The notes under the pieces were generated by a model that searched no databases, was not told the origin of the DNA, and saw only the letters and a program-made list of their open reading frames with translations. 59,084 bases of DNA, from contig JAHHHP010000031.1 in assembly GCA_019359275.1 (NCBI GenBank), positions 1 through 59,084 of the forward strand, given 5' to 3'. Position numbers and translations under genes: made by a program. The DNA is from Myxacorys chilensis ATA2-1-KO14. GTDB taxonomy: Bacteria; Cyanobacteriota; Cyanobacteriia; Leptolyngbyales; Leptolyngbyaceae. Positions 16,872-25,894 of the stretch are shown piece by piece; position 1 is the first letter of the stretch, and each line of letters starts with the position of its first letter.

Positions 16872-18197
16872 GTGACTACTGTTCTCCGTGCAAGCCCCCG
16901 TCGGTTCGTCAGTACTCCCTCTGTAGAGCGGCTCGCCCTTCGAGCGTTGCGCTATCTTCAATCTGGTTTTTCGGTGCATCTGCGCGGCCCTGCTGGAACA
17001 GGTAAAACGACGTTGGCATTGCATTTAGCCGATTTATTGACTCGTCCAATCATGCTGATCTATGGAGATGATGAGTCGAGATCGTCGGATTTGATTGGCT
17101 CACAAGCAGGCTACACGCGCAAAAAAGTAGTGGATAACTTTATCCATAGCGTTGTTAAGGTCGAGGATGAACTGAAGCATAACTGGGTTGATTCGCGGTT
17201 GACGATGGCCTGCCGAGAAGGATTTACGCTGGTTTACGACGAGTTCAATCGATCGCGTCCAGAAGTAAATAACGTTCTGCTTTCAGCGCTCGAAGAAAAG
17301 CTGCTTGTGCTGCCACCAACCAGCAATCAGACGGAATACGTCCGCGTCAATTCCGACTTCCGGGCGATTCTAACCTCTAATCCTGAAGAGTATTGCGGCG
17401 TGCATGGTACGCAAGATGCGCTGATGGATCGGCTAGTCACCATTAATATGCCAGAGCCAGACGAACTGACTCAGCAAGAAATTTTGAGGCAGAAGACCTC
17501 CCTCGATCGCGCCAGTGCCTCTCTCATCGTGCAACTCGTCCGAGCCTTTCGTGCCGAATCGGGAGTGATGGCTTCCGGGTTGCGCTCTGGTGTCGTGATT
17601 GCCAAAGTGTGTCATGAACATAATATTCCGGTGTCTCCCAACAATTTAGACTTCCGGGAAATTTGCTCAGATGTATTGCTGTCGCGCTCCGGATTGCCAT
17701 TGACGGAATCAACAGAATTGCTCTTGCAATTACTCGGTCAGCTTAAACCAAGTGAATCGATTGAGCAAGAGGAAATAAACGCTGAAAGCAATGTCATTTC
17801 GGAAGAAGCAGAAACTTCTATCGAAAAAAATGAAATTCATTCTGAGCCGATTTTGCAAACATTAGAGATAGAAGATGATACGCCAATTGTTAGTTCTGAA
17901 CCATCGATAGAGCTAACGCTAAACGAACAGCTTGTTGAATTACTAAAAGAAATTCCTGTAATTCAAGAGGAAGTAGATACGGAGTTAGAAGGAATTGCTT
18001 TTGAAGCATTTTATGAATCCCGGATCTATCAGTATCTGATTGACATGGATGGAGCAGGGCTGTCAGATTTAGAAAGCGAGTTTGGTCTGTCTCGTACTCA
18101 AGTTTTAGATGTCCTGCGTACCATGACACGCAACCGTCAAGTGATCCACCGCGATCGTAGGTTTTTTGCCATCGTTCGTTCTGAGGTTGAAGTATGA
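16872..18197 (+). CDS. gvpN: Gas vesicle AAA ATPase GvpN, with C-terminal winged-helix-like domain
   Basis: A 441-residue MoxR-like ATPase needed for efficient gas vesicle enlargement. Walker A GPAGTGKT is at 39-46 and Walker B LVYDEFNR at about 120-127, followed by [12 protein letters not shown] and a sensor region (ILTSNPEEY). After the ~300-residue ATPase core come an acidic linker (about 305-380) and a domain at 383-441 matching the GvpC C-terminus. The start is a GTG at 16872, 27 bp after gvpC. Its stop overlaps the gvpJ start by 4 bp (ATGA). Confidence 0.95.
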   Translation: MTTVLRASPRRFVSTPSVERLALRALRYLQSGFSVHLRGPAGTGKTTLALHLADLLTRPIMLIYGDDESRSSDLIGSQAGYTRKKVVDNFIHSVVKVEDELKHNWVDSRLTMACREGFTLVYDEFNRSRPEVNNVLLSALEEKLLVLPPTSNQTEYVRVNSDFRAILTSNPEEYCGVHGTQDALMDRLVTINMPEPDELTQQEILRQKTSLDRASASLIVQLVRAFRAESGVMASGLRSGVVIAKVCHEHNIPVSPNNLDFREICSDVLLSRSGLPLTESTELLLQLLGQLKPSESIEQEEINAESNVISEEAETSIEKNEIHSEPILQTLEIEDDTPIVSSEPSIELTLNEQLVELLKEIPVIQEEVDTELEGIAFEAFYESRIYQYLIDMDGAGLSDLESEFGLSRTQVLDVLRTMTRNRQVIHRDRRFFAIVRSEVEV

Positions 18198-18604
18198 GTT
18201 CAGTAATGCCCACAAGAGCTTCAGCATCTGGAGGGCGTGAGGCTGGAACGATGGCAACGGCCACTCAAGGATCATCTTTAGCCGATGTTCTAGAACGAGT
18301 CCTAGACAAAGGCATTGTGATCGCAGGGGATATTTCTGTGTCTGTTGCTTCGACAGAACTACTGAATATTCGCATCCGATTACTGATTTCTTCGGTCGAT
18401 AAGGCGAAAGAAATCGGCATTAACTGGTGGGAAAACAATCCGCACTTTAGCGCTCAATCCAAAGAACTGAATGAAACTAACCAACGTCTCCTAGACCGAG
18501 TTGAAGCGTTAGAGGCAGAACTAAAATCGCTTCGTCAAGCCTCCGTTCAGAAATTGCCTCAATCTACATCCGGCTCCTTAGAATCGCTTCTAAAGGACTT
18601 ATAA
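18194..18604 (+). CDS. gvpJ: Gas vesicle protein GvpJ
   Basis: A 136-residue minor GvpA paralogue thought to help nucleate vesicles. The GvpA-like core is at about 27-75 ([20 protein letters not shown] and on to DKAKEIG). A C-terminal helical tail ([18 protein letters not shown]) and a low-complexity end are absent from GvpA. The N-terminus is longer than usual; Met20 (MATATQG) is an alternative start. The first ATG overlaps the gvpN stop, which favours coupled translation from 18194. Confidence 0.93.
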   Translation: MSSVMPTRASASGGREAGTMATATQGSSLADVLERVLDKGIVIAGDISVSVASTELLNIRIRLLISSVDKAKEIGINWWENNPHFSAQSKELNETNQRLLDRVEALEAELKSLRQASVQKLPQSTSGSLESLLKDL

Positions 18605-18731
18605 ACCTTATAACCAGTGTTCTTTTGTCTGCTTCGCCGAGATTAGTCGAAGGAATTAAGGACAGAAAACCCGCTCCTAGCCAAAATCTGTTGTTTGGTG
18701 TAATCTTCAACCCCCTAATTAGCCCCTAATT

Positions 18732-19178
18732 GTGTCTTCTGAACTTTCTCCCTCTCCCGCAAAAGCTCGTCCTGACGCAGGCTTAGCCCCCTTGCTGCTG
18801 ACCGTAGTTGAACTCGTTCGGCAACTGATGGAAGCCCAAGTGATTCGTCGCATGGATGAAGGGTGCTTAAACGACGATGACCTCGATCGCGCTGCCGAAA
18901 GCCTACAAAAGCTTGAAGAACAAGTCGTTCATCTCTGCAATTTTTTTGAAATTGACCCAGCCGAGTTGAACGTCAATCTTGGTGAAGTGGGCACTCTATT
19001 GCCTAAAGCTGGAAGCTACTATCCTGGCAAAGCCTCATCTAGCCCGTCCATTTTGGAACTGCTCGATCGCTTGCTCAACACAGGTGTAGTGCTTCAAGGC
19101 AACATCGATTTAGGACTCGCTCAGCTCGATCTAGTTCACGCAAAACTCCAGCTAGTTCTTACGGCAAAGCCAATTTAG
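18732..19178 (+). CDS. gvpK: Gas vesicle protein GvpK
   Basis: A 148-residue protein of usual GvpK length. The N-terminal half (AGLAPLLLTVVELVRQLMEA, then LNVNLGEVGTLLP) is the GvpK signature. The C-terminal half (SILELLDRLLNTGVVLQGNI and beyond) is GvpA/J-like. GvpK is required for assembly; its exact role is unsettled. The start is a GTG at 18732, 127 bp after gvpJ in the same orientation. The intergenic stretch before it holds no clear terminator. Confidence 0.95.
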   Translation: MSSELSPSPAKARPDAGLAPLLLTVVELVRQLMEAQVIRRMDEGCLNDDDLDRAAESLQKLEEQVVHLCNFFEIDPAELNVNLGEVGTLLPKAGSYYPGKASSSPSILELLDRLLNTGVVLQGNIDLGLAQLDLVHAKLQLVLTAKPI

Positions 19179-19219
19179 AAGTCAGCTCACACTCTGTTTC
19201 ATTTGCCCCAACCTAACCC

Positions 19220-19984
19220 ATGACCTACGGACTCTATCTCTACGGCATTTTCCCCGCCCCTGGCCCTGCTCTTGATCTTGAAGGGCTAGATCACCAGCCT
19301 GTGCAAACGCAGGTGATCGATCGCTTTGCCTTTCTCTACTCAGCCGCCCAACAAGAACGCTATTTGGCCAGTCGGCGTAATTTGCTTGGACATGAAAAAG
19401 TCTTGGAGCAGGCAATGCACGCGGGACATCGAACGCTCTTGCCGCTTCAGTTTGGCTTGACTATTGAAACCTGGGACACCGTGACAGAGCAGCTCATTAC
19501 ACCGCATCGTGAGAGCCTTGAGCATCTGTTTGAGAAGCTGTCAGGATACCGTGAGGTGAGCATCAAACTTTTCTGGGATAGCAACGCTGAGCTTCAGGCA
19601 CTGATGGCAGAAGACGCTAACCTCAAGGAAAAGCGCGATTTCTTAGAAAGCGTGCGGAGCAGTCGCTCAGACGGCAAATCGCTCAGCATGGATGAGATTG
19701 TTCTGATTGGACAAGCGATTGAGAAAGCGATGAGCGATCGCAAGCAAACCATCATTCAAGCGTTCCAAGACAGCCTCAATCCCCTTGCGATCGCGCGGGT
19801 CGAAAATGAGGTACTGACCGAAATGATGATTTACAACGCGGCCTATCTCATTCCTTGGGAGGCAGAAGCCGAATTTAGTCAACAGGTCGAAGCCTTAGAT
19901 CATCAATTCGACTCGCGGCTAAAAATTCGCTACAACGACTTCACCGCGCCCTATAACTTCGCTCATCTCGACCAACTCACTTAA
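19220..19984 (+). CDS. gvpF: Gas vesicle protein GvpF/GvpL family
   Basis: A 254-residue soluble protein of the GvpF/GvpL family. It has the N-terminal GLYLYGI strand, a central helical region (KLFWDSNAELQALM, LKEKRDFLES), and a C-terminal ferredoxin-like part ending RIRYNDFTAPYNFAHL-like (LKIRYNDFTAPYNF here). GvpF is known to bind GvpA and is thought to keep it soluble or load it into the growing shell. It lies 41 bp after gvpK and 14 bp before gvpG. F and L cannot be told apart here because only one member is present. Confidence 0.93.
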   Translation: MTYGLYLYGIFPAPGPALDLEGLDHQPVQTQVIDRFAFLYSAAQQERYLASRRNLLGHEKVLEQAMHAGHRTLLPLQFGLTIETWDTVTEQLITPHRESLEHLFEKLSGYREVSIKLFWDSNAELQALMAEDANLKEKRDFLESVRSSRSDGKSLSMDEIVLIGQAIEKAMSDRKQTIIQAFQDSLNPLAIARVENEVLTEMMIYNAAYLIPWEAEAEFSQQVEALDHQFDSRLKIRYNDFTAPYNFAHLDQLT

Positions 19985-19998
19985 TTACACCCCCTCTT

Positions 19999-20238
19999 AT
20001 GGTTCTGCGTGCCCTTTTCGCTCCGATTACTGGACTCGCTTGGATTGCTGAACAAATTCAAGAACGCGCCGCTGCTGAATTAGATGATCAGGAAAATCTG
20101 AGTAAGCGCTTGCTAACGTTGCAGTTGGCGTTTGATATGGGAGAAATCGCTGAAGCCGATTTTGAAGTGCAAGAAGAAGAATTGTTGCTAGCAATCCAGG
20201 CTCTTGAAGATGAGGCACGTCAAGCCGCCGTACAGTAG
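19999..20238 (+). CDS. gvpG: Gas vesicle protein GvpG
   Basis: A 79-residue, acidic, mostly helical protein. It has the GvpG-typical start (LFAPITGLAWIAEQIQERA) followed by a charged helix with LLTLQLAFDMGEI and EEEL. GvpG is an accessory assembly factor found next to GvpF/L. It begins 14 bp after gvpF and is the last recognisable gvp gene. No gvpV or gvpW homologue follows in this window. Confidence 0.92.
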   Translation: MVLRALFAPITGLAWIAEQIQERAAAELDDQENLSKRLLTLQLAFDMGEIAEADFEVQEEELLLAIQALEDEARQAAVQ

Positions 20239-20268
20239 GATCAAGCTGTAGAGTTGAGAGCGTAATCT

Positions 20269-20907
20269 ATGGTGTCTCAAACGGCTGAACCTATTGTTTA
20301 TCAAGGGCAATTTGGAGAATTCACAGTAGATGACCACGATCGCAGAGGTGTCGTGGTCTACCGGGGTGGCCTAATGGTGGCGGCGGTAAGTTTTGCAATT
20401 GCCACTCTTCTTGTCTTTCTCCATGCGTCCCCAACTGCGATCACTGCTTTATACTGGCTCTTCTGGGTGGCGCTGGGCGTTAGCTTATTCACTATTCACA
20501 TCTATCTTGCTCCGCTACATCGAGCATTGCAGGCATTTTGGGCAATTGGTGGCATAGCGTCTTTGGGAATTGCCGTGCAGAGTTCAGAACCGCTTGCGCT
20601 GTACGTGTTCCATCATGCGATCGCGCTCCTCGGGGTCGGATTCACGTTTGCCGCATTAACCGGAATTTTCTTCAAAGAAGCATTTTGCTTTAATCGTTTA
20701 GAAACCAAATTTCTTACCCCACTTGTCCCCGCTTTGCTATTGGGACATCTAAGCGGGTTGCTTCCAGTGCAGTGGGAACAACAGCTACTAGGTGGGTGGG
20801 CTGTCCTATTTTTAGTCTTTGCGATCCGAAAAGTCATTCAGCCAATTCCCCCAGACATCGGAGATAAAAGCGTGTTTGAATATTTAGAAAAAGAACGATC
20901 CCGCTAA
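20269..20907 (+). CDS. DUF2301 integral membrane protein
   Basis: A 212-residue protein with about six to seven hydrophobic helices after a ~25-residue cytoplasmic N-terminus (VYQGQFGEFTVDDHDRRG). It resembles the DUF2301 family, widespread in cyanobacteria and of unknown function. It begins only 30 bp after gvpG, so it could be read through from the gas vesicle operon. However, the family is also found in species without gas vesicles, so a functional link is doubtful. It ends with a charged cytoplasmic tail (EYLEKERSR). Confidence 0.82.
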   Translation: MVSQTAEPIVYQGQFGEFTVDDHDRRGVVVYRGGLMVAAVSFAIATLLVFLHASPTAITALYWLFWVALGVSLFTIHIYLAPLHRALQAFWAIGGIASLGIAVQSSEPLALYVFHHAIALLGVGFTFAALTGIFFKEAFCFNRLETKFLTPLVPALLLGHLSGLLPVQWEQQLLGGWAVLFLVFAIRKVIQPIPPDIGDKSVFEYLEKERSR

Positions 20908-20939
20908 TTTTTTGTACTACACACGAGCGCGATCGAGTT

Positions 20940-21527
20940 ATGACTAACACTGCCCCGCGATCGACGGTAATGACGTTTGAAGAGTACCTCGCCTATGACG
21001 ACGGCACAGATACTCAGTATGAGTTGGTGGATGGAGAGTTGGTTGAGATGCCGCCAGCATCCGAAGAGAACGCTAATCTAGCCCGATTTCTCTACAGTGT
21101 GTTGTTGCGGCACTTTCCTTTCTATTTGATTGGGCACAAAGACCTCGAAATCGAAGTGAGCGGACGCAGGGCTAGGTGTCGCTTGCCTGACCTGATGGTG
21201 CATACTGAAGAATCGAAAGCGGCGCTTGTGGGCACAAAACGCGCCACGATTACTCGCGACATGCCGCCCCCCGCTCTAATCATTGAAGTCGTTTCGCCTG
21301 GTTCAACAAATCGTACCCGTGACTACCGACACAAGCATACGGAATACGCGGCTAGGGGAATTGCAGAATATTGGATTGTTGACCCTGAGGAACGTCAAAT
21401 TACCGTGTGCAAGTGGGTAGACGGTGCTTATGAGGATACGATCGTGAGGGGACGCGATCGCCTTGAGTCTGAAATTGTTTCATCGTTTGGATTGAGTGCT
21501 GATCAAGTGTTCGCAATGGAAGTTTGA
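20940..21527 (+). CDS. Uma2 family (DUF820) endonuclease-fold protein
   Basis: A 195-residue compact member of the Uma2 family. It opens with MTFEEYLAYDDGTDTQYELV, the usual leader, and then shows ELVDGELVEMPPAS, RLPDLMV, and PALIIEVVSPGSTNRTRDYRHK, giving the acidic/acidic/Lys active-site pattern. EYWIVDPEERQITV completes the core. It has no coiled tail, unlike the copy at 4516. It is close downstream of the DUF2301 gene. The biological role of the family is unproven. Confidence 0.9.
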   Translation: MTNTAPRSTVMTFEEYLAYDDGTDTQYELVDGELVEMPPASEENANLARFLYSVLLRHFPFYLIGHKDLEIEVSGRRARCRLPDLMVHTEESKAALVGTKRATITRDMPPPALIIEVVSPGSTNRTRDYRHKHTEYAARGIAEYWIVDPEERQITVCKWVDGAYEDTIVRGRDRLESEIVSSFGLSADQVFAMEV

Positions 21528-21565
21528 AGAACCCAATCAGCCAGTGAACTCGCGTTAGCCTAGTT

Positions 21566-22591
21566 TTAGCGTCCTGCCCGGACATACTTTTGAAACCAGT
21601 TTGGGGTCAAGCTTGAGTGCTCTATCTCTGTCGCTTGAACAAACTCTCTAAACCTCACAAATAGCTCAGGATTGCGCCATCCGCGCTGCACTTCCTCGGC
21701 AATTATTTCCAGTGCATCTTGAGGTGAAAATGCCTTTTTGTACGGGCGCTCATTCGTCAACGCATCATAAATATCGGTCAGTTGAAAGACTTGCGCCAAA
21801 AAGGGAATAGTATGACCCACCAGTCCATCTGGGTAGCCAGACCCATTCCAACGCTCATGATGGTGGCGAATGATTGGCGTAACTCCACGCATTGTTCGTA
21901 ACGGTAGGCAAATTCGCTCTCCAATCACAACGTGCTGTTTCATAATTTGCCATTCTTCGGGCGTCAGCCGTCCTTGCTTCAGCAACACCGCATCAGGAAT
22001 GCCGACCTTGCCAATATCGTGCAGATAGCCGCCCCACATCAGATCTCGGACCTGCGATCGCGCTAAACCCAAAAACTCTCCAAACGCTTTGCCCTGAAGA
22101 ACTAGCCGTTCACAATGATCGCCCGTATCTGGATCTCGGCTCTCAACGGTACGAGCGATCGAGAATAAAACTTGTTCAGCATGATCAAGATCTTCATTCA
22201 AGCGCTTTTGCTGAACCAGAGATTTGACTCGCGCTGAAAGCTCTAATCGATCAAACGGTTTCGTCAAAAAATCATCACCGCCCGCTTCAATCCCGCGCAC
22301 GCGATCGCGGCGATCGTCAAGAGCGGTAATGAACACGATCGGTGTGAGTCTTGTATGCTCATCTCCCTTTAAGCGACGGCACACTTCATACCCGTCCATC
22401 CCTGGCATCATCACATCCAGCAGGATCAGGTCGGGCTGAATTTCGGAGACTTGCGCTAAAGCTGCCTCGCCGCTTTCTGCTTCAATTACGTCATATCCCT
22501 CAACAGAGAGAAGTGCCACAGCCGCCAAGCGATTTGAGGGATGATCATCAACGACAAGTATTTTGGGTCGCTCCAAGTCCAGGTCATTCAC
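21566..22591 (-). CDS. Response regulator with HD-GYP domain
   Basis: A 341-residue two-domain protein. The receiver (about 10-125) has Asp15/Asp16 and the phosphoacceptor Asp59 in LILLDVMMPG. A linker helix follows, then an HD-GYP domain with LHDIGKVGIP and HHERWNGSGYPDG. HD-GYP proteins typically hydrolyse cyclic di-GMP, so phosphorylation probably tunes c-di-GMP turnover, with output in motility or biofilm. No cognate histidine kinase is adjacent. Its last codons lie 39 bp from the convergent Uma2 gene. Confidence 0.93.
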   Translation of the reverse strand: MNDLDLERPKILVVDDHPSNRLAAVALLSVEGYDVIEAESGEAALAQVSEIQPDLILLDVMMPGMDGYEVCRRLKGDEHTRLTPIVFITALDDRRDRVRGIEAGGDDFLTKPFDRLELSARVKSLVQQKRLNEDLDHAEQVLFSIARTVESRDPDTGDHCERLVLQGKAFGEFLGLARSQVRDLMWGGYLHDIGKVGIPDAVLLKQGRLTPEEWQIMKQHVVIGERICLPLRTMRGVTPIIRHHHERWNGSGYPDGLVGHTIPFLAQVFQLTDIYDALTNERPYKKAFSPQDALEIIAEEVQRGWRNPELFVRFREFVQATEIEHSSLTPNWFQKYVRAGR

Positions 22592-22891
22592 GGCGCGAAA
22601 AAACCTAAATTACTGAACGAAAAATGATTAAATAATTAAGCGATTAACTAAAGTAGAACTTACCTGAACTTTGGGTTACACGGCTAAGGCGCACAAAGCT
22701 GAAGCAGCATTCTTGCTTCAGTATGGGCAATTAGAGGAGAGGATCAATCAGGGTTTCTACAGAGAATCTAAAGAAAATCTAAAACGCTCCTTAAGAGTGC
22801 TGATGGTAAGGAAGGGGATAGCCTGAGTCTAGAGAACCATTATCAGCCGAGGTCTTTAGGAAACAAGGGCACCGGGGGAAGTCTGATTGGC
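22592..22891. other. Intergenic region with a hairpin, between HD-GYP and helicase genes
   Basis: About 300 bases, upstream of the HD-GYP gene and downstream of the minus-strand helicase gene? Both genes read on the minus strand, so this is the helicase-to-regulator spacer. A perfect 8-bp stem (CTGAAGCA at 22699-22706, TGCTTCAG at 22714-22721) with a seven-base loop is present, without a T-run. No coding frame or known small RNA was recognised. Confidence 0.45.
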
Positions 22892-25567
22892 TTACTCGAT
22901 GGCTTCGTTAACTGGGAAGCGATCGAGGAGTTGAATCGCACGGATTGCATTTGTTCTTAGGGCCTCTGGGATATGAGGAACGTGGGGAATTTGCGATAGA
23001 AAATCCAAGGTTCGGCGTAAGATCCGGACAATATCCCCTTCATCTAAGCTGGTATTGCTGCACAACTCCAGCCAATCAATGCCGAGCGCCCACTGTTCGA
23101 TTAATCCAATCAATTCGTCTTCAAGCCAGACTGGTAGGGCGACCTGATGCCGTCTTTGAAGTTGAAATAGCTGTCTCCGAATGCCCCGTAGTTCACTAAG
23201 AGCGCTAAGGACTTCTTCTGAAATGTCGTATCGAGTCCAGCTATCGGGGCGCGATACTTCGGTGACGAGGGCCGCGCAGGCAGTGGCGAGATGGTGCGGA
23301 TCGAGGTGGTCGAGTTCGCCTGACATGAGCGACAAGCCAAGCCAGAGTTCGTTGTCTCCCCGAATAGCAGCGGTAGCTCGACCAAGGGCCGTTGGTTTCA
23401 GGTCATCGAGGCAACCAAAGCTTTGCAGAATATCGAGCAAGGCTAGGAATTCTTCCCAATGACGTTGGGTTTGGCGTCCAAATTTAGCTTGTCGATCGTC
23501 AATTTCCACTTGCAAGGTTTGAATCCGCTTTTGACGTTTGAGAATTTGAGCGCGATCGCCCCACCGATTGACAGGATGGGCTTCGATTTGGGCTTGAACG
23601 GCCTTCATGCGCTGCTCTTGGGCATAGACTTCTGGCGCATCATTATAACCAGACACGTCGGCAATCTGAGCTACAATCTCTTCGGTTTGCTCGGTTCCTC
23701 GGCAAGAATGACCCGATTTAAGAACTAGCTGAGATGGCGGTTCGATGGCATCAACCACAGCAAGGCGAGGTACGTCGCCGTGGAGTTGCGCGACATCTCC
23801 CACGCTAACGACATACCACCGATTGTTCTGTCCTAAACAGATCAAATAGGGAAACTGCCCCGCGCCCTGAACCTTCGAGACCAGCACCGCAGGCAGACGC
23901 TGAGGCAGACGAACGGCGTCCCCTCTGAGCGTGAGAAAGGTTCCCGCCACTGCGAACGACAGCGCGATCGCAAGTTCTGACGCCTGCATCTCGTCTGCCT
24001 GACTCTGCAAGGTTTTGAGCAGTCGCTTTTCTTCTTTGAGCCGCTCTTGCAGTTTTTCGTATTGGTTCAGCAGTTTCCAATCGACGGCTGCGATCGCGGC
24101 TTGCTGTTGGGCCAGTTCGCTTTTACAACGATCGATTTCTTCTTGCTGGGGACGCAGATAGAGCGTCGATAAGTACTGTCCGAAACTGCGCTCAATCAGT
24201 TCTTTCGCTTCCTCAATCGTGTGAGTTTGCAGCAGATTTAGCACCATACCATAGCTAGGTGTGAACTGGCTGACGAGGGGATCGGCCCCAGACGTGGCGA
24301 GGTAAGCCGCTTCTTTTGAGCCTTCAAACGGAGTTTGGACGGTCACAACATATCCCTGTTTATCCATGCCGCGTCGTCCCGCGCGTCCTGCCATTTGCAA
24401 AAACTCGGAGGGATTGAGTAATCGATGTCCCGCGTCGGTTCGTTTAGATAGGCTGGAAATCACGGTTGTTCGAGCAGGCATGTTGATCCCAGCTGCCAAC
24501 GTCTCAGTGGCAAACACAACTTTGATCAGGCCGTCCTGAAACAGCTCTTCGACTAAGCCCTTCCACGCTGGAAGAATGCCGGCATGGTGCGCCGCGATCC
24601 CTCGGTAAAGAGGCTCGATTTGTCCCGCTCGTCCGGCTTCAGGGTTGCGATCGAGAAACTCATCAATTCTTGATTTGAGCCGAGCTGCTTCCCCATCGTT
24701 CACTAACGACAGGTCGCCCAGCGCTTCTACAGCTTTGTCACAGCCTCGACGGCTAAAAATAAAGTAAATAGCAGGCAGCATATCTTTTGCCCGCAGTTGA
24801 CTCAGAGTAAAGGCAAGACTCGGCGCTTCCGGTCGGGGTGCGCCGCGTGGGTTCGCTCCTTTCGGGCGATACTGGCTCCGTTTGGGTTTGAGTCTTGGGT
24901 TGATTCGTTTTCCACTGTCATCTAAGAGTGGAAATAGCCCTTTTGGATTGCAAAACGAGAACCCAAGCGGCACGGGGCGAAAATCCGAGTAAATTAGCTC
25001 AGTCGGTCCGTGAACGTGATCGATCCAGTCTGTCAGTTGGTCGCTATTGGCAACCGTGGCAGACAACGCGACAAGCTGAATTTCTGACGGGCAGTAAATA
25101 ATCGATTCTTCCCATACTGTCCCGCGCTGGCGATCGTTCATGTAGTGACATTCATCTAGCACCACCGCTTCAACGCCCGTGAGCGACGTTCCTACCTCAC
25201 CGATCGGCGTGCCGTACAGCATGTTACGAAAAATTTCAGTCGTCATCACCAAAATCGGAGCTTCCCGATTGATCGAGGTGTCTCCTGTCAGGAGTCCCAC
25301 GTTCTCGGCTCCAAACTCGTCGCGAAAATCCCGGAGCTTCTGGTTCGACAGCGCTTTCAGAGGAGTTGTGTAGAAGACGCGCTTTCCCCCCGCCAAGGCT
25401 CGGTGAATGGCGTATTCTCCAATCAACGTTTTTCCTGATCCTGTCGGCGCACAGACCACAACTGACTTTCCGGCTTCTAATGCCGCGATCGCTTGGAGTT
25501 GAAACTCGTCTAGCTCAAAGGGAAAAATCGTATGGAGGTCAAGCCGGAAGGAGGGGGCAGTGTTCAC
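22892..25567 (-). CDS. Ski2/Mtr4-like DEAD/DEAH-box RNA helicase
   Basis: An 891-residue superfamily 2 helicase. The N-terminal RecA domain has Walker A APTGSGKT (about 39-46), a TTPLKALSNQK motif Ia, the DECH box in VVLDECHYMND, and SAT in ALSATVA. The second domain carries AGINMPARTTVI and QMAGRAGRRGMD. A ~400-residue C-terminus, including a DSHCT-like helical end (GIDWLELC), follows. Homologues act in RNA surveillance; the bacterial role is not well defined. It reads away from dnaA. Confidence 0.9.
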   Translation of the reverse strand: MNTAPSFRLDLHTIFPFELDEFQLQAIAALEAGKSVVVCAPTGSGKTLIGEYAIHRALAGGKRVFYTTPLKALSNQKLRDFRDEFGAENVGLLTGDTSINREAPILVMTTEIFRNMLYGTPIGEVGTSLTGVEAVVLDECHYMNDRQRGTVWEESIIYCPSEIQLVALSATVANSDQLTDWIDHVHGPTELIYSDFRPVPLGFSFCNPKGLFPLLDDSGKRINPRLKPKRSQYRPKGANPRGAPRPEAPSLAFTLSQLRAKDMLPAIYFIFSRRGCDKAVEALGDLSLVNDGEAARLKSRIDEFLDRNPEAGRAGQIEPLYRGIAAHHAGILPAWKGLVEELFQDGLIKVVFATETLAAGINMPARTTVISSLSKRTDAGHRLLNPSEFLQMAGRAGRRGMDKQGYVVTVQTPFEGSKEAAYLATSGADPLVSQFTPSYGMVLNLLQTHTIEEAKELIERSFGQYLSTLYLRPQQEEIDRCKSELAQQQAAIAAVDWKLLNQYEKLQERLKEEKRLLKTLQSQADEMQASELAIALSFAVAGTFLTLRGDAVRLPQRLPAVLVSKVQGAGQFPYLICLGQNNRWYVVSVGDVAQLHGDVPRLAVVDAIEPPSQLVLKSGHSCRGTEQTEEIVAQIADVSGYNDAPEVYAQEQRMKAVQAQIEAHPVNRWGDRAQILKRQKRIQTLQVEIDDRQAKFGRQTQRHWEEFLALLDILQSFGCLDDLKPTALGRATAAIRGDNELWLGLSLMSGELDHLDPHHLATACAALVTEVSRPDSWTRYDISEEVLSALSELRGIRRQLFQLQRRHQVALPVWLEDELIGLIEQWALGIDWLELCSNTSLDEGDIVRILRRTLDFLSQIPHVPHIPEALRTNAIRAIQLLDRFPVNEAIE

Positions 25568-25568
25568 A

Positions 25569-25801
25569 GGGATGAAGGATGAGGGATGAAGGTAGGAGAT
25601 GAAAAACGTAACGAATGTTTATTACGGAAAGTCTTAAGTTCTGATCCTAGCTTGATTCCTTAAGTTCTAGCCTGAAAAGATTAAACTCCTCTGGGCAACC
25701 CGTCGCCGCTATTTTGCCCTTCATCCCTCATCCCTCATCCTTCATCCCTCCCCTCATCCCTTCTCGCGCTAGCGTCGTCACAGTCATCCCTCATCCCTTT
25801 T
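25569..25801. repeat. Heptamer repeat clusters in inverted orientation (GGGATGA / TCATCCC), upstream of dnaA
   Basis: Units of GGGATGA or AGGATGA run at 25569-25589. The complementary TCATCCC heptamer is repeated at 25721-25764 and again at 25784-25801, split by a short CGCGCTAGCG-type element. The two orientations face each other across about 130 bp and could base-pair. The rest of the helicase-dnaA spacer holds no gene. The same motif occurs in the same arrangement at 35267-35386. Confidence 0.75.
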
Positions 25802-25894
25802 TTAACTTTGCAAATCGCATTTTCCCTAAGCGAAATACAGTAAATTAGTCTATGCTTTAGTCCTTCTGTGAAAACTGGTGAGACGAGGTTTGCC

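Noticed and set aside
18960..19178. GvpA/J-like C-terminal half of GvpK as a novel fusion
   Set aside because: Standard cyanobacterial GvpK has the same architecture.
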